In this document: one piece after another, positions 46,695 to 60,979 of the stretch
Layout of the letters: the number at the start of each line of letters is the position of its first letter
Position numbering within the stretch: position 1 is the first letter of the stretch
NCBI GenBank assembly: GCA_014706295.1
Contig: JACSVZ010000022.1
Coordinates: 11,922,830 to 11,986,829 of the forward strand
DNA length: 64,000 nt
Direction: 5' to 3'
Origin: Lycocorax pyrrhopterus obiensis
Taxonomy: Eukaryota; Chordata; Aves; Passeriformes; Paradisaeidae
Position numbers and translations under genes: made by a program
The notes under the pieces: model-generated
What the model was told of the DNA's origin: nothing
The model's input: only the letters and a program-made list of their open reading frames with translations
The model's database searches: none

Positions 46695-49600
46695 GTAAGC
46701 ATCGATTAATTTTTCTTTTTCCTTCATTCTTAAGTTATCAGTAACTTGGATTTTTTACATGGATTCTGATTTTGGAGTACAACAGCATTGTATCTACCAG
46801 ACCCAGTGCCAGTGTGTGCACAGAAAGGTGATTTTAGTGTTAGTGCTGCAAACCAGGAGCAAGGTTCCTCCCCAGGTGTGCCCGAGGAAGGTGTGCACAC
46901 CATGGAGGGAGCACATTTGAGACGGCTGCTCCCTCCTCTCTGAGGCTGCTCAGAAAAGCACCAAGCAGCACTGCTGGTGCCATTTCACGCCTGGTGCCTT
47001 CACTAAAGCTGGAGGCAGAGCAGGCAGGGAGCTGGAGGTCAAGGGCAAGCTCAGCTCGATGTATCACACAGCCTCCCTTCAAATCTTACCTGCCCGACCT
47101 GCGAAGCTTTTGCAGAGAGGCAGAGCGCAAACCAACCCCCCTCTGCTATTAAAGATGGAAAAATCCCTTCTTTTATGCAATTGTGTCTCTTCTCATCTCT
47201 ATTTTTGTCATTGGCTGACAGGGTGGGAAGGGAGAAGGAAAGGATGGGGAGGGAGGCACCAGAGAGAGGAAAATTACCACCAGATCAGGCTATTGAAGTG
47301 AGAAGGGAGAGAGAAGGAGAAAAGAGAGGCTAATTCCTGAAGCTGCCCCCTGCAAACAGAGTTCAGGCTCCTTTACATGTGCTTGAGCCAGGACCACAAA
47401 GCCCTAACTTAAGTAGGTTTCTCTTCCAAGGAGGACTCATCCCCTGCCTCAAATCAGCAACATCAAGCAATGTGCTTCTGAAAATACTGCCCGACTTGTG
47501 GCTGGGGCAAGGCTGCTGCTCTGCTCTGGGTTTTATCTTAAACTCCTGGGGTATCAGTCAGACAAGCAGTTGCTTCCATGCCTCTCAAGAAATTGAGATA
47601 CCAATTGCAAACAGAGCTCAGGGAATAAGGAATGGGTTACTCTGCCCAGATCAGCCACGGTATGCTCCAAGTAGAGGGGCAAACCCAAAGGTGTCACCTT
47701 CTGCTTGCAAACCATGGCAGTGGTGCAGAGATTTGTGCTGGGGCATCCCCTGCTGAAATGGGAGGAGGCACAGTGCTTGTCTCAGGTTTGTTGATTTAGG
47801 AAGTTGTCTAAAGATTGAGATTTCAGAGAAAGTTGGGGTTTGGCTTGGAAGAACTTGCTTTTTCACTGAGAACCTAACCACTGTTCAGCTAACTGCGAAG
47901 TCTTGAATCAGGAAGAATGCGTTGTGGTAAATTGTTCTGCAGAACAGTGATTTTTGGAAAACAAAACGACAGTAACCAGAATGAAAACCCCAACAAACAA
48001 AATAATATTTATTTCTGCCATGGCAGCTCTGTGAACTGAAAATGGGATGTTTTGTTTCGCTGGGCTTGTGCGCAGAAAGTGATTGTATCCAGTTGCAGAC
48101 AAAAATTACATCTGGGCCTTGGAAGAGGGAAAAGGAGGGTGGGAAGATCTATGTCTGCAGAATCACTGATGCAGGAAGATGCAAGTGCTGTGTTGTGTCT
48201 AGTTGCATCATGTGTGAATCCATCAGCGACTTAAAGAAACAGCAAACTCGGTGCAACCTCTTTCTGTGGTTTTTCCATCTGCTCCCTGATCTGCTGGTGA
48301 TGAATGTTCAGCTTTGCCATCTCCTACCCCCGAGATGTCCTCTGTGGGAGCTCTGGGTGACTTTTCTCAGCTGAAAAAAATACCCAGGAATGTCTGCAAA
48401 CTTTTGTGAAAAAAACCTCTGTCAAATGGTTACTGTGAATGCTACACTGCTGTTGTATCCATGTAATGTTTGTTGAGGGCTTCATGAGTACAGTGCCTGT
48501 TAAAATTTTGCTGTCTTCTGCCTTAAAACACCAATAAGATGATAATTATAGGTGGAAAAAAGGCTACTTTAGCTTCTAGTTTTGGGTGCAAGTGTGTGGG
48601 ACCTGAGTCCATAATGTGCTAATTGTGAGGTCAAAGCTGTTCTGTGAAAGTGCTCGTTGAGTTTAGTCTTGGGAAGAATTCTCCTCCCAAATCCTTGTGC
48701 ACAATTTAGCGGTTTACTCTAAACCAAATCCTTTTCTCACGTTGTTCATTGAATCTCAGGAGAGCTGTCTGCCTCCACAAGGAATCTGTCAGCCCACTAC
48801 CAACAAGATCATATCCATGTCTTGACCTGCTCAGGGACTGACCGTTTTCATTTTTAGCCCAGTTTGTTTTTTGGGAAAACAGTTCTGCGCCATATGAAGC
48901 AGTGTGTAGGTGTCTCTGTCTATCAGTTTCCATAATATTTTTTTAAGCCTGTCAGATAATCTCTCCCAGTTTTGACAGAGGTAGAAGTCTCAATGATATT
49001 TAATTCCTAGTAGTTTTCCAGCATGGGCAGTGGGGGAAAGAGCATTGCTGCTCCTCCTGAAGGGAAGAGGAATGCACAGTTTATACCTCTGTTAGACATC
49101 AGAGATTCCACCTCAGCAGAAGGTATTTTGAAAAATCGTGCAGAAATACCACTGTTCGATTATTTGCCATTTGCTCACTCAGCCATTGAAGGATTTGTTT
49201 TTTCAAATGAACAATGACTGGCACAGAATGGTTCTGGGGAGCTCTGTCTCTGTTGTGCTGGGCTGGGGGTTGGCAAGAACGTGGTAGGAGCTGGGTCAGA
49301 CCTGAAAGCTTCTCTTCCTGGGTGTCCCAGGACCTCCTGTCCCGGTACACCCTCATTTGTAATGATTACAAAAGACTTGTAATTGACATCTGAAATACAG
49401 CCTGAATTACTGTGAGTGGTTTCAGTATTAGTGGGGGTGGTACCGCACGGATTTTGGACATTTCGCAGGAACACCCATGATTTCACTGACTCATAATGAG
49501 AGCAAGGGTGGTGCTAGACACAGCAGAACCCCCAAAACGTTTTGCAATGACAAATGGGGCCATGCTGCCTTTGCTCTGCAGCAATTGCAGGAATTGTACA

Positions 49601-50705
49601 TTGATGTGAGACAATGACACCGCCCTGATGTTGGCCAAGCTTTGTGCTGCTGAACTTTACACCAACGCCTGTGTGGAGAATGACTTGGGTCAGACAAGAA
49701 AAAGGCTGAAAAGCTGTTGGCTGCTACCCCAGAGATCCTCTAGTCGTTCCACATCCCCTCATTGTGCCATCATTTGTGTGCACGAGTTTATTACCAGAGA
49801 AGGGCTGTTGTGCTAGCAAAGACCGTCCTCAATGGTGGCAATTTGGTTTTGTCATGGTAATACAGCGCTGATGCACTGCAGACACAAAAGTGAGTTCTGC
49901 ATGGCTTGGCAAAGAGATTTTCACATAGCTGCTGGGTGAGTCCATTGGTTTCTCAGTGTTCCTGAACAGGAGTGGGTCAATGGCAATTTTTAGGAAGGCA
50001 GATGCCCCTTGCTGAGCTTGTCTGACTATAAAGTGCTACACAAGACGTGCGACGTACATAGCATCCTCAGCCCTCTGTGTAACTCGCAGACTGTTAAAAG
50101 TGCACAGCAGGAATGAGAACTCTTTTAATCCACTGAATTTGCTGTTTAGCATGACCTGAATAATCCGGTGGGGCTAACGTGATCTTCAGCACTAGCACTC
50201 AACTGCCTGTTATCCCCTTTGAAGCTGCAGGATATCAAAAATATCTGACTGGTTTGGACTTGGATAGTGCCTGTGTGTAATTTGTTTTTCAGTGATATTT
50301 TTCCAGGCTCTGCTGTTCTCAATGCCAGTGAGGCTGTTCCTGTGTGAACGTTTTAGATAGGATCTCTCTCGATCATGCTACTTGTTCTGTTGACCACAGC
50401 TGCCTGTTCATCATCACTTCCTTTATGTTTTCTCTTTGGCGGGAAACGAAAAGTAGAGGAGGGCAGAGCCAGCGTAGGGAAGCTAAAAATGTGTCAGTAA
50501 CTGCCTAGCAGGAGGCAGACTCTTTCCTCCAGATTGCCGGATACATGAAGGTACAGCCTTGATTGGTGCAAATTGCCATAGATGAGAAACTATTCGTATT
50601 CATTCAAATTTATAGCAGCTCTGTGGATGTTTAAATTCCTCCTCCTGTTTAGCAGCGCCCTGATGAGCCACAGCACTGAACTGGTGGGATGATGGATACG
50701 AAGAA
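46695..50705. other. Unique noncoding DNA, no gene recognised
   Basis: Mixed composition with no recognised transposable elements. The stretch at about 50440-50690 is repeat-free, retains homeodomain-type cores and looks constrained. Overlapping open frames of up to 125 codons on both strands carry no known domain. Confidence 0.4.
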
Positions 50706-50744
50706 TTGAACCAAAATGTGGCTGGTGATCTCAGTGGTCGATGC

Positions 50745-51404
50745 ATGGTTACACCTTTCCACGGAACATGCGTTCTTACTCAAAGTAATAATCGTGTGAG
50801 GAATGGAGGTGTATTTTTGGGAAGGGTCTCCTGTTACTCCAGAGCTCTCTGGTTCTGTCTGACTTGTAATCTGACAGCCCTTTCTGTCACTGATGTTAAG
50901 AGCTTCTCTGGGGTTATGAGAAAAGACAAACTTTCAAACCCAGCATCCTTAAGAGGGCATCCAAATGCTGCACTGTACAAAGGAATTGAAATTAGCTCTA
51001 AATGCAGTTGGCTTTACCTGCTTTATGAAAAAGAGAAATATATTTTAAAAGGATATGTTTCATGTAATCATGCTGGGTTTATCAAGTGCAGAAAGATGTC
51101 TCCTAACAATACCTGGGAAGATTACAATTGTCAATCAGAGCAGAGGTCCTGTTCGTGCCTCTTTGCCTCACTCCCCTGCTGCTCTGATTTTTCTGGGCAT
51201 AGCAGCACTGAACAAGGTGAAGAGTGTAAAGAAAGCTATTTAACCATCAAAAGACAGTGCCAGCCAAGCACAGATCTGAATTTCACCTCCTTAGTGCCAA
51301 TAATGAAGTTTTTACAGGGAGAAACATGCACAACAGCAAGAGTGGAAGCCATCCTGTGTGGTCCCATAAATGGTACACTCTCTCCTTCTGGGGCTCCACA
51401 ATAG
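50745..51404 (+). other. Unusually long open reading frame, coding status doubtful
   Basis: From the ATG at 50745 the frame is open for 219 codons to the stop at 51402-51404. It remains open upstream to at least 50706. This is the longest open frame in the window, in DNA that is not GC-rich. The predicted product is cysteine-rich, has potential N-glycosylation sites (NLT, NFT, NGT), no signal peptide at the ATG, no obvious membrane segment and no domain I recognise. There is no recognisable promoter or flanking splice site. It may be chance, the remnant of a retrogene or transposon, or a lineage-specific ORF. Confidence 0.2.
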
Positions 51405-51721
51405 CACAAGGGCTGCTGCAAAAAGGGCAAAGCCCTTCTTGAAGGGCTCGTGGAGCTTTTCAGCTCATTGCAGGATCCTCAGAAACCCTCAGCATCCTCC
51501 TCCTCTTGGCACGGCAGGGTCGATAAAATCAGATCAAGGCTTAGTATTTCTAAACGAAAGGGAGTGGTTAAATGGGCTTTTAAACACTGGAACCTGTCCA
51601 GCTCGTTGGGAGGCAGAGCCCGGAGAGGCGGGGGTGAGGAGAATGCTCAAGGTGCCAAACTCGGGGTAGAGTGGCACTTGTGAGCAAAGTTGTTGGAAAG
51701 TCATTTTGTTGCTTGTGTTGC

Positions 51722-51724
<3 letters not shown>

Positions 51725-51757
<33 letters not shown>
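51725..51757. repeat. (GT)n microsatellite
   Basis: A perfect GT dinucleotide tract of 33 bases. It can adopt Z-DNA and is very likely length-polymorphic. Confidence 0.95.
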
Positions 51758-51760
<3 letters not shown>

Positions 51761-53403
51761 AACAGATTGGCAGACGCCTGTGCCCACGAAGGCGGGCTGG
51801 GGGCCGGGGGGAGGCTGCTTTGGAAAGGTGCCAGTTGTTCCATGGGCTTTCTGCCATCAGGAATTTTCCCCCCCCCCCCTTTCCCTTCCTCCCCATCCCA
51901 GCCCCCAAACGCACACGAACAGACTGGCAGGAAGAGCATGCTGAAAAGGATCTGACAGTTTGAACAACACTCGATGACTTAGTTTGTTTTCCCTGACTTT
52001 GCGCCAGCAAGCAGGTCTCTGGATGAAAGACTTTATTAGGCTTTTAGAGCCACTGTGACACAGGTCTTTCTTTGACCTGAGGTACTTGAGAAGAAATGAA
52101 AACAACGTGTAACTTTCATGGAGTTGAAAGACTGCCCAAATGGAAGAATACGGTTTACAAGGGATCCAGGGTATCACAAAACGTTTCCCAGGGTGAAGCG
52201 CGGCAGAGCAGAGCGGGGGGAGAGCCCATCCTGGGAAGAGGGAGAAGGCGTTCAGTGGCTGCTCGTGATGAGGAGGAAAGCTGATCCAGCTAATTAGGAG
52301 ATGATGAGATGATCACATCCAGCGGAAGGTGCCATAACCAGTCATCAGCATTCGGGGTGTCCAGTGGAGGGAAGTGATGGGAATTAGCGCTTATTGCCAG
52401 GAGCCTGCCACCGCGTGGCATCCCAACGCTGCCTGGGCGCTGGCACGGGGCTGTGTGCTCAGCACTGCAGCTCCTGCTCTGCCCAGACCTGGCACAGCCA
52501 TGGAAGAAAACACGTGGAAGAAAAGCCGTGCTCTGTTAGCAGCGGTAGCATCCACAAGGAAAATGTAGGACAGTTGGATCCTCCTCCTCCCGCAGCGATG
52601 CCGGAAAGTCTTAAAACGGGCCGGAGCTGGCTCCAAACACTACCTAAATTATCCCCTCTTCAATCCTCAGGGATAGAGGGAGAATTTCTCATTAACTTTC
52701 TGTATGCCTACTTTATTCCTCAAGGAGCTTGGCTGAGGAGTTTGAACAAGAAAACCAAGAATTAGGCTTTGCTTATAAAAAAAATAAAAATAAACAAGCC
52801 ACTCAGTGAGGAAAGAGGAAACATCAAAGAAATGGGGGGTACCACAGATGGAACAGTGCAGTCGATGCTAGGAGTAAGTAACTTTGTGAAAGAGACCCCC
52901 CACTTGGAAAAGTAAGTTTAAAAAGGGTGATTCATCCTTTTTTTTCTTTCTAAAATCTCATAGAAGGTAAAAGATGGCAGGCTGGGTTTGTAGAACTGAA
53001 ATAGTTTCTGAAAACTGAAGAACAGATGACTGAGAAACAAGTAATACTCTTGCTGGCTTATCAGTCTTGGAAGAGAATCACAGAAACTGAAACTGCATCT
53101 TTTTAAGCCTCAGTAGGCTGAGGAAGGAGTTTTCATGGTTACAAGCCATGACTGAGAAGTTTTTCTGGAGCTCGCTACAGGCCTGATCCTTCCTTAGACT
53201 GAAAATAAAATGCTGCAGTCAGCGAAGACTGTGATTCCAGCAGCTCTGGGATGGGCCAGAGTTGCCACCCAAGGAAATAATCTAGGAAGATTCTGGAGAA
53301 CAGCCAAGTTTTTCTAGCACGACCAATAACTTCTGCTCTCTTAAAACCTTGCTCTGTTGATAGTGCAAAGGGATGAGGACTTTGAGGTCCCATTCCGCTG
53401 CTG
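51758..53403. other. Unique noncoding DNA with a poly-C run
   Basis: A 12-base C run lies at 51868-51879 within a pyrimidine-rich stretch. The 158- and 119-codon minus-strand frames nearby run through the microsatellite (Thr-His repeats) and the pyrimidine tract and are not genes. The remainder is unique DNA without recognised features. Confidence 0.45.
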
Positions 53404-53562
53404 TGGAATCACAGGAAGGGTTGGGTTGGAAGGGATCTTAAACCTCATCTCATTCCACCCCCTGCCGTGGGCAGGGACACCTTCCACTATCCCAGCTTGC
53501 TCCAAACCCTGTCCAACTGCACCTGGAACACTTCCAGGGATGGGGTATCCACAGCTTCTGTG
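53404..53562 (-). mobile_element. CR1 LINE 3'-end fragment
   Basis: The plus strand shows GGTTGGGTTGGAAGGGATCT, CTCATTCCACCCCCTGCC, GTGGGCAGGGACACCTTCCA and ACACTTCCAGGGATGGGG. This is the reverse complement of a CR1 3' end. About 160 bases remain and the terminal octamer repeat is reduced to one degenerate copy. 5'-truncated and inactive. Confidence 0.9.
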
Positions 53563-56500
53563 TCACTAAGATGTGACAACAGCCATGTTTGCACAGAGCC
53601 ACCACCACTCAGAGTCACTTTAGTGCAGCTTTGCTCTCACCAGCAGAATTGCTCTCCAGTTTGCTCAAAGGCAGGATTTTGGCAGGCTGACATGGAGCCA
53701 TGGCTCTGGAAGTGCTCGGTGATACCCCCTGGTCTGCAGTAGAGGCCTGCAGGATGCCCCCAGGGAGCTTGGGTTTGGATCATGTCTCGGAGCCCAAAAT
53801 TTGTCACCTGAAGAGACGGGCCTGGTGGCTCTGTGGGATCTGTGCCCCACGTGGAAGCAACATCTCTGCAAAGGTTTGATGCTCACAGTGAACTGGTGAC
53901 CAGGAGGCCTGGAGGAAGCTGACTCCAACACAGAATTTGCTCTTGTCCCTTTTGTTCCAGGCCCCGGAGTCACCGCTCTGTGTGTGCAGGAGCACAGGGA
54001 CGTGTCTGTGTTTCTTGTTTCCTTTCTATAGGACTGAATGTTCTGAGCGATCATGTTATTGTATGTGTCTGATGAGCCATATGGAAGCTGTGAGGCTTCA
54101 GGAGTGTTTTGGGAATATAATGCCAGGAACTGATAATCTCAGCAGCTCTTCCTTCATATTATCACATTGCTTTTGCTGCCATACCCACTTAGAGCTATTT
54201 ACGCCCCTTCCCCGAGAAGCTGGTATTTCCCTGCCACATTTTTTGCTCTCCATGGGATAGAAGGGCTTTGGGAAGTGCCATTTGAGGCTCATTGCTACTC
54301 AGAAATGCTTTACAGAGCCCGTTCTGTTGTCAGGCTGCCTGCAAAGAGTTTACAGCATGAAATAGCTCAGCCTCTCTGATCGGAGGGATTCTGGTTTTGC
54401 AGTGCTATTAGGCAGACAAAAGGTGAATTAGCCCCACTCTGTGAAACAGCCCTGACACGGGGAGGTGCTGCTCTGTCACCACCATTATTTCACAAACTGG
54501 TTTTCTACGGTCTTTGATTCCAACAAGGCAACTTGCAGAACACACAAAGGATCAGATTGTATCTCCTAGCGCTGGCCGCCGTTTCCTTCCTGTGGGACAT
54601 CGGCGGCTGCTGCTTTCTCTATTTCCACACCTTTGCATCTCCCAGCCTCCCTCCAGAAAACCCACTGACAGTTGTTTAACAGTTTCAGTAGCGAGTCAGG
54701 CAGTGGGCATTTTTCCATACTGTGTGTTTTTCTTCTCCTGTGTTCGAAGAGCCTGTTCTTCCCCTGCACCTGTGGAGCTTGTTAATCTCTGCAGAAGATT
54801 CAGTTCTTTGACTGCAATCCAAGCCTGCACCATCTGAGGCAAACTGCATCCTTCTGCCCTTTGAATGATCCTGATCTTTTCTGAGGTCTGGCTCAGCCCT
54901 GCAGAGGGAAGGACAGCTGACAAAACGGGATGGATCATCTGAAAGGGGTGGACAATTTGAAAAATGATAATACTCCTTGCTGTGCGTGCAGTGCCCAAGA
55001 CATGATGCTTGGCCCTGGGATGGAGCTGGGGCTCTGTGGGTTTCCTCTCCATGCACATGAGCTGTTAACAAGGCTGTATTGGACAGCCTCAAAGAACAAG
55101 GAATTTTGACCCCTTCCATTTCACAGATAAAAGTACCGCAGGGACAACAACGCTGTCTCCTTCAAGGGTCCTTATCCACATGAGACTTCCAGCCCCACTG
55201 TGTGGACAGGACACCTCAGTGGTTCTGCTCTTCCCAAGGAATGGGTAGTTCAGTGTCTGCTGCAGCCTCAGTTCAGGGTAATTTTCACATTGACTTGTTT
55301 TTCATGCCAAAGGCAGGAAGTGTGAGACCCCTGCTAAAGTTTGCCTCTCCTTGAATGAGTGAATGCAACTTAACTAACTGGAAAGGCTTTAATTACCATC
55401 CAGTTCTTGAAGGAGTGTCTAACCTGGCTTAAGAGCTCTTTGAATCCTTTTAGCCCCTCGAGTTTTCTTAACCCCTGTGATATATTTTGTGATCCCTGCA
55501 GCCTCTGTGTGCTGCACTGGGGATAAACGCCAGGCAGTTTTAGCATTATGTGTGTTACGAACCCAGCTCATCCCTCTACGGGCTGTTCATTTCCATATGA
55601 AACATTTCTTCAAATAGCAACAATCTCAGGGGCTGATTTTATTGTCCTTGCTGTGGCTCAGATCACTCATAGTGCCCTTTTGAACATCCTGACTTATTGT
55701 TTATTTCTGCTGATTTTCATGGCCCCGTAATTACTTCTCATCCATCCATTTTTCATACAAGGAGCCTTACCCTCCAGTCTGGCCCCAGACCTCTGCCACA
55801 TTCCTGCCAGTCACATGAGTCTCTGAGCAAGGATCTTGCTCTGGCAAGAAAATTCTGGTCTTTATGATCTGTCTCAATTTCTCCAAAGGAATAAAGGGAC
55901 ACCTGCCTCACTTTGCCCCAGAGAGAAAGAGAAGGGAAACTCCATCCCAGTGCATGAGGTGATGGGAGCCCCATGAGATGCCCATGGACACCTTGGGAGA
56001 GCTGCTTGGGGCAGCCTTGGAGTACTGGAAACCAAAAAGGAAGACCAAGTGCATCAGTGGGGGAAATAAAAATAATTTGAAAAGCAACACATAGCATTTC
56101 TAGAGCAGGAAAGAGAAGTCAGTGAAGTGGGTATTTCATCTGAGTGCTCCTTGGTGTTTCTAAGAGGATTGGTTTAAGGAGAAAGGTTGGTAAACAAACA
56201 GGTTTGCTTTTTCAGTTAGATCCTCTGAAAGTGCATCTTTTTTGATAATGAAACTGCTTTTTGCATGTCCCCCTGTTTCAATTTCCCATCAAATTTGAAT
56301 TTCCTTTGTAGGAAATAAATGTGCCTGATTATTTCTAAATAGCTTTTCTGTTAGTCCTGGCAAAGTTGTCCATATACACACATGTATATTTTTTCTAGGT
56401 GGTTCTTCTTTTCCCCAAAAATGTGTGCTGATCTTCTGTGTTCTTTTAATGTCTTCCAGGAGATTTCCATTCCCCACATCAAGTCTTCCTAAATTGTCTC

Positions 56501-59500
56501 TTTAATCCCCAGGTTTTTAGTGCTTGGCAATGCTACTTGTTCTGAAGTGCCGCGATGGGAAGGTGGAGGGCTTTTTTCCCCCTCATTAGCTGCTTTTAAC
56601 ATTCACCTCCTTTGTTTGTGTATCTTCTTTAGATTCCCTTCCCTTTGTGGGCAGGGCTTTGCTCTTCTGAGGTGTTAATAAGCCTCTGGCAGAGACGACA
56701 TCTGTGGCAGAGGACATTAAGTTCTGAAAAACATACTTCTTGTGTTCTGAGGCCCGTTACCTCAGCTGAGCAGCAACTACAGCTTTTAAAGAGCAAGGAC
56801 AAAGGAAACATTGGCTTAGGGCTGCTTCATGGTTGGGTGTTTTTTTATATATCAAAACTTGAGCTCAAAGTGTTTGTATGGGAGAGGGGGGAAGAGACTG
56901 CCGAGGGGAGGAACATTAGAGGAAAACTTGTGAAGGGGAAAGGAAAAAGGGAAGAGGCTATTTAAAAATACTGTGCATCGCTTAAACCAACACCTAGCAA
57001 AGGATAAAGGCTTTGCAGCGTGTATACGTGATCCATCCATCTGTTCATCCCTTTTATCCAATCCTATAGTCATGGGTATCATAAGAAGGAATAAGAGCGG
57101 TTAAAGCTTCCCCATCACAGGCATGTCAGATGTTCCACACCGAACAAGATCAAACCAGGGATTTGCAGCCTGTGGGATGCAAAAAGATGTCATGGAGGGA
57201 TAAGTGCTCTTCCCTTCCTATATTGACAAATGGGAGGGGATCGTTCTGAGCAGGACGGAGAGCAGAGCACTGGCATCACCCTCACGAAGGCGTGTTAACA
57301 GCTGGGTTACCACCTCCCTACTACCAGGTGCAACTCTCTAAAAAGTTGCAATCTGAGTACATCAAGATTGATGCTTCTGCTTCCTCCTTAACCTTATGTC
57401 CCAATATGACTTACCAGCTAAATGTTTTGGGGCAAAAAGAGGATGGTGCTAGTTCAGACTTCAGGTGTTCGAGTTCTGAAATAATTTTGAATTAGAATCA
57501 AAGAAAACAGTTTTGTCTCCTCTTTGCATTCTACCCTCCTTTAAATTTCCTGTGATTTACCTGGGAACATTATTTTTGCCTTTTTTTCCTTATTTTCCCA
57601 TTGTTCCCCAGGCTGTTGCAATGCAAACACCTCAGTGTGCTTTCTGGTCTGTGAAAGGCATTCTGACACGACATTCTGGCTGACACGTTCCAGTCTTGTT
57701 TTTAAATGAAGGTATCAATTACTTAGTGCTAGCTGAGCACCTTGTTGGCTATCAGGTGGTTTTGCTGTAGCATTTTCATAGCTATTGGTATCTTAAAAGC
57801 TGAATAAAGCAAAAAGGTTCATCGCACAAGGTGCAGTTGTAAATATTTCCATCTCTGGTTGTCAGTGCATGGAGGAGGAGTCCTTGCCACAAATTGAGGG
57901 GCTGACTGGCGGTGGTTTTGTCACTGTACCTGAACCATTTCATGCCTGTCCCTTTACAGAGCTCTCAGCAGCAGTAGGAGGAGGTTGGATGGTGCTGCTC
58001 ATCAAACTCCCTGCATGCCCTGACCCACAGTGTGGGACCCACCTGGCAGCCCCTACCTCGTGTCCTTAAGCAGCAAATCCCTTTGCCTGAGGCCTGCTGC
58101 TGTTTCCCCAAGGACACCTCTCCTGAAGTATCTGTTCTCCACTCCTGAAAGGCATCCAAACCCCTGTGTGAAAGCTGAAATGAAAAACTGGCTGGCACAT
58201 GTTTCCACGGTGGAAGGAGGTGACTTCTGTGCCTGCAGATTGACGGTATCGTTGCTGCTGGCATGACAAGTCTCTGCGTGCTGTAACCCTGGCACCAATC
58301 AGTGCCACGGATGCGAGCTAGCCTCCTCTTTCATTACTCTCAGTAGCTCCTTCCCTTCCCTGCTTAGGAAAAAGAGCTATTTATGGACCTGGACAAGGTG
58401 ACCTCCATATGGCAGATTCTGCCACTCACCGTGGGGACTCGAGCTAGGCACATGCTCCTCGGGCAAGGCAGAGAGACGCTCAAGCAGTGGGCACACACAA
58501 ATGTGTGCTGCTTTCAAAGCAGCAGAAAATCTGTTTGTTGTTTTTTTAAATAAAAAAACAGTAAAAAAAAGAAGTCTCAGCAAGCAAAGACTTCTGTTTT
58601 CCTCCGAGCATTTAAGAAAAGCAATGCATTTCTGCAGATTGCATGTTTGGAATATTCTGAACTTTATCTGGAATACTCTGAAAAAAAAATAATGTAAGTT
58701 CTTATCTATATATTCCCCCCAGACAGAGAGAACTGAATTCCTGTGCACAGAGAGCCGTCTCTCTCCCTGTAGCATCAATCCCCACTTTATTCCTGCCCTG
58801 GGGGACTGCACTAAAGCTGTTTTCATTGGGCAAATCTGTGCCAGTGTAAGCAAGGTGACCCAAATTTTTAAAGAAAAGGAGAGGCTGAGGGGAAGGGTGA
58901 AGGAGGAAGCTGAGTAGGAGGGAGGATGCAGAATCCCGTGGATGCGGAGAGGGGCTGAGCTGGGCTCTCACAGGTCACATGAGGATGCGCTTCTGCCTTC
59001 GATCTGTTTAATTTGATCAGGCGTCAGAGGTGTTACACGGTGACCAAAGTCAGGGGAGAGGAGCTCTGTTCCCTGCAGCCTCAGACAAGCACAAGTGCAG
59101 ATTGCCACTGTCCTTCGCGTGCTGCGTCCTAGAAAGGGCAGGCGAGCCCAAGTGCCGCCATCGCCGTGCCAAATCTGCTGTTTGACCTGCGTGCTGCAGC
59201 CCTGCTGGAACAAACAGATTTACACAGGTTTAGCCACCAGCCAGTGTTTTTTGTTTTTTTCCACGTGCATCTAAATAACTGTCAGCATTGCAGTAACAAA
59301 ATTGCCATTTTATTGAAGAATCACTCTTAATTATACTGCAGCCCGGATTCCCTTGCAGCTCCACAGCCCTAATTTCCAGCTGAGGGACCCAGGCTTCCCC
59401 TCAGCTGCAGTATTTTCTGTGAAACCCTCTGGGTGTAGTAGTGGGCTTTCAACAGAGGCATAATGTGCTGAAAGCTCCTAGTTGCACAAAATGGCTTTAA

Positions 59501-60979
59501 AACATATATATGTGCAAGCTGTAAGGCGAGGAAGAGCATAATCTGTCCTGTGTACCGTTGCCTCCCATTGGATTTCCTCGAGGCGATGCAATTCTCCGTA
59601 TGCAGCTTCCAGAGCGGAATGTGCTGTTTGGGTTGTTGCAGGACACATGCAACACACAGAAAGGCAAAAAAAATCTTTCCTTGCTATTTGTGGCAATTTA
59701 TATTTGGAGCTGCTTGAATAATTCATGGCAGATCTTAACCGTTTCCTTTTATGTGATGCTTATTCAAAGGTAATTTTTCTCATTATCTGACTATTTTTGC
59801 TTATACATGTTTGATACATGGTAATAGAGATAAACCAGCCAGAATCGCCTCCTTTTTATGCTGAACAAGGAACTTTATTGCAATGAGCAAAACAGTAGCA
59901 GCTCAACAGTTCCTGGTTTATTTGGCATGCGAAGAGATGTGCTGTAACATCATCCCTCTCCCTTTCTGCTCAGCTCCTCACTGGAATGCTCGTCAAAAGC
60001 AGGTATCCTGCTCATAAATCCCTTCTCCAGGCAGCGAGGGGAGCAAACACAATGGATGTGGATTTGCAGCCAGCAGCAGTCCATGGGTATGGATGTGCAG
60101 AGTTCCATGAGAGGCACTCATTAAAAGTATTTCAGAGTTTGTTCTCAAGGATATGTTAAAATCCGTCTTACTGTTGATGCATAACTTAATATTCTAAGCG
60201 TGTTTATAAGTTCCAAGTATCTGATTTGAAATGTGAGGGGGTATCTTAGGTTGGTATTTCAGCTCTCTTTGTTCGGATGCATGTGAAAATCCACATTTCA
60301 CTAACCACAGCCATCGCTCTGCTCTCTTCCCTGTCATGTTCCTGCTAGTCAGGTCTCATTTCCAGGAATGCCCACCCTGTGCTCGGTTTAGTCAAACAGC
60401 AAATGAGGCAGAGTCCCTACCTGGGGGGCTGCAATCACTGTGAAATTCCAGCCTCCAAATGCAGATTCTCAATGCTTCATTAGAGCGGCCACATTTGGAA
60501 ACTGTCCTCCAGGGAGGGACACGATCTGATGTCTATTGAAAGGAGGAAAACAAAAACCTCCCCTTGACATCAGTTTTTTTAGGCTTTGGAGCAGACCTGA
60601 AATGTTTTTCTCTTCAGCATGTTTTTCTGTTCTTCTTTGGAATTACCTTTTCCTCATCCCTTCCCTTTCAAAATCCCTGTTGTCAGGTGGGAGCGTGTTT
60701 CTGCTTTCCAGACTGGGCAGATTCAATCCGTAATGGGAATTTCTCACAGAGTACAAATATATCTGGGGGATGTTAAGTGTCCTGCATGACCTGCTGGCTG
60801 TCACTTAATTACGTAATTTATTTTAGGGTGGTTTGGCTGGGTTTTTTATATCAGGATTGCTAAAAGCACCTCTCCTAAGCTCTAGATGCTTGCTAACCCT
60901 GCCCGGCAGTCTGCCAGTTTCAACCAGCCAAAAATATATCACCTTCCTTGGCTTGTGGGCATTTTTGTATCTTTAAAAG
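53563..60979. other. Unique noncoding DNA, no gene recognised
   Basis: Seven kilobases without a recognisable gene or repeat. Short A/T runs occur, for example 58538-58570. Constrained-looking AT-rich blocks occur at about 59255-59330 and 59690-59840. Open frames of up to 158 codons overlap on both strands and have no known domain. Confidence 0.4.

Noticed and set aside
51534..52010. 158-codon minus-strand frame
   Set aside because: It runs through the GT microsatellite and a pyrimidine tract, so the translation is simple-repeat peptide.
56444..56512. Possible small exon after the TCTTCCAG acceptor
   Set aside because: The acceptor is good but the only donor (CAG|GTTTTT) is weak, and the segment contains stops in the likely frames.
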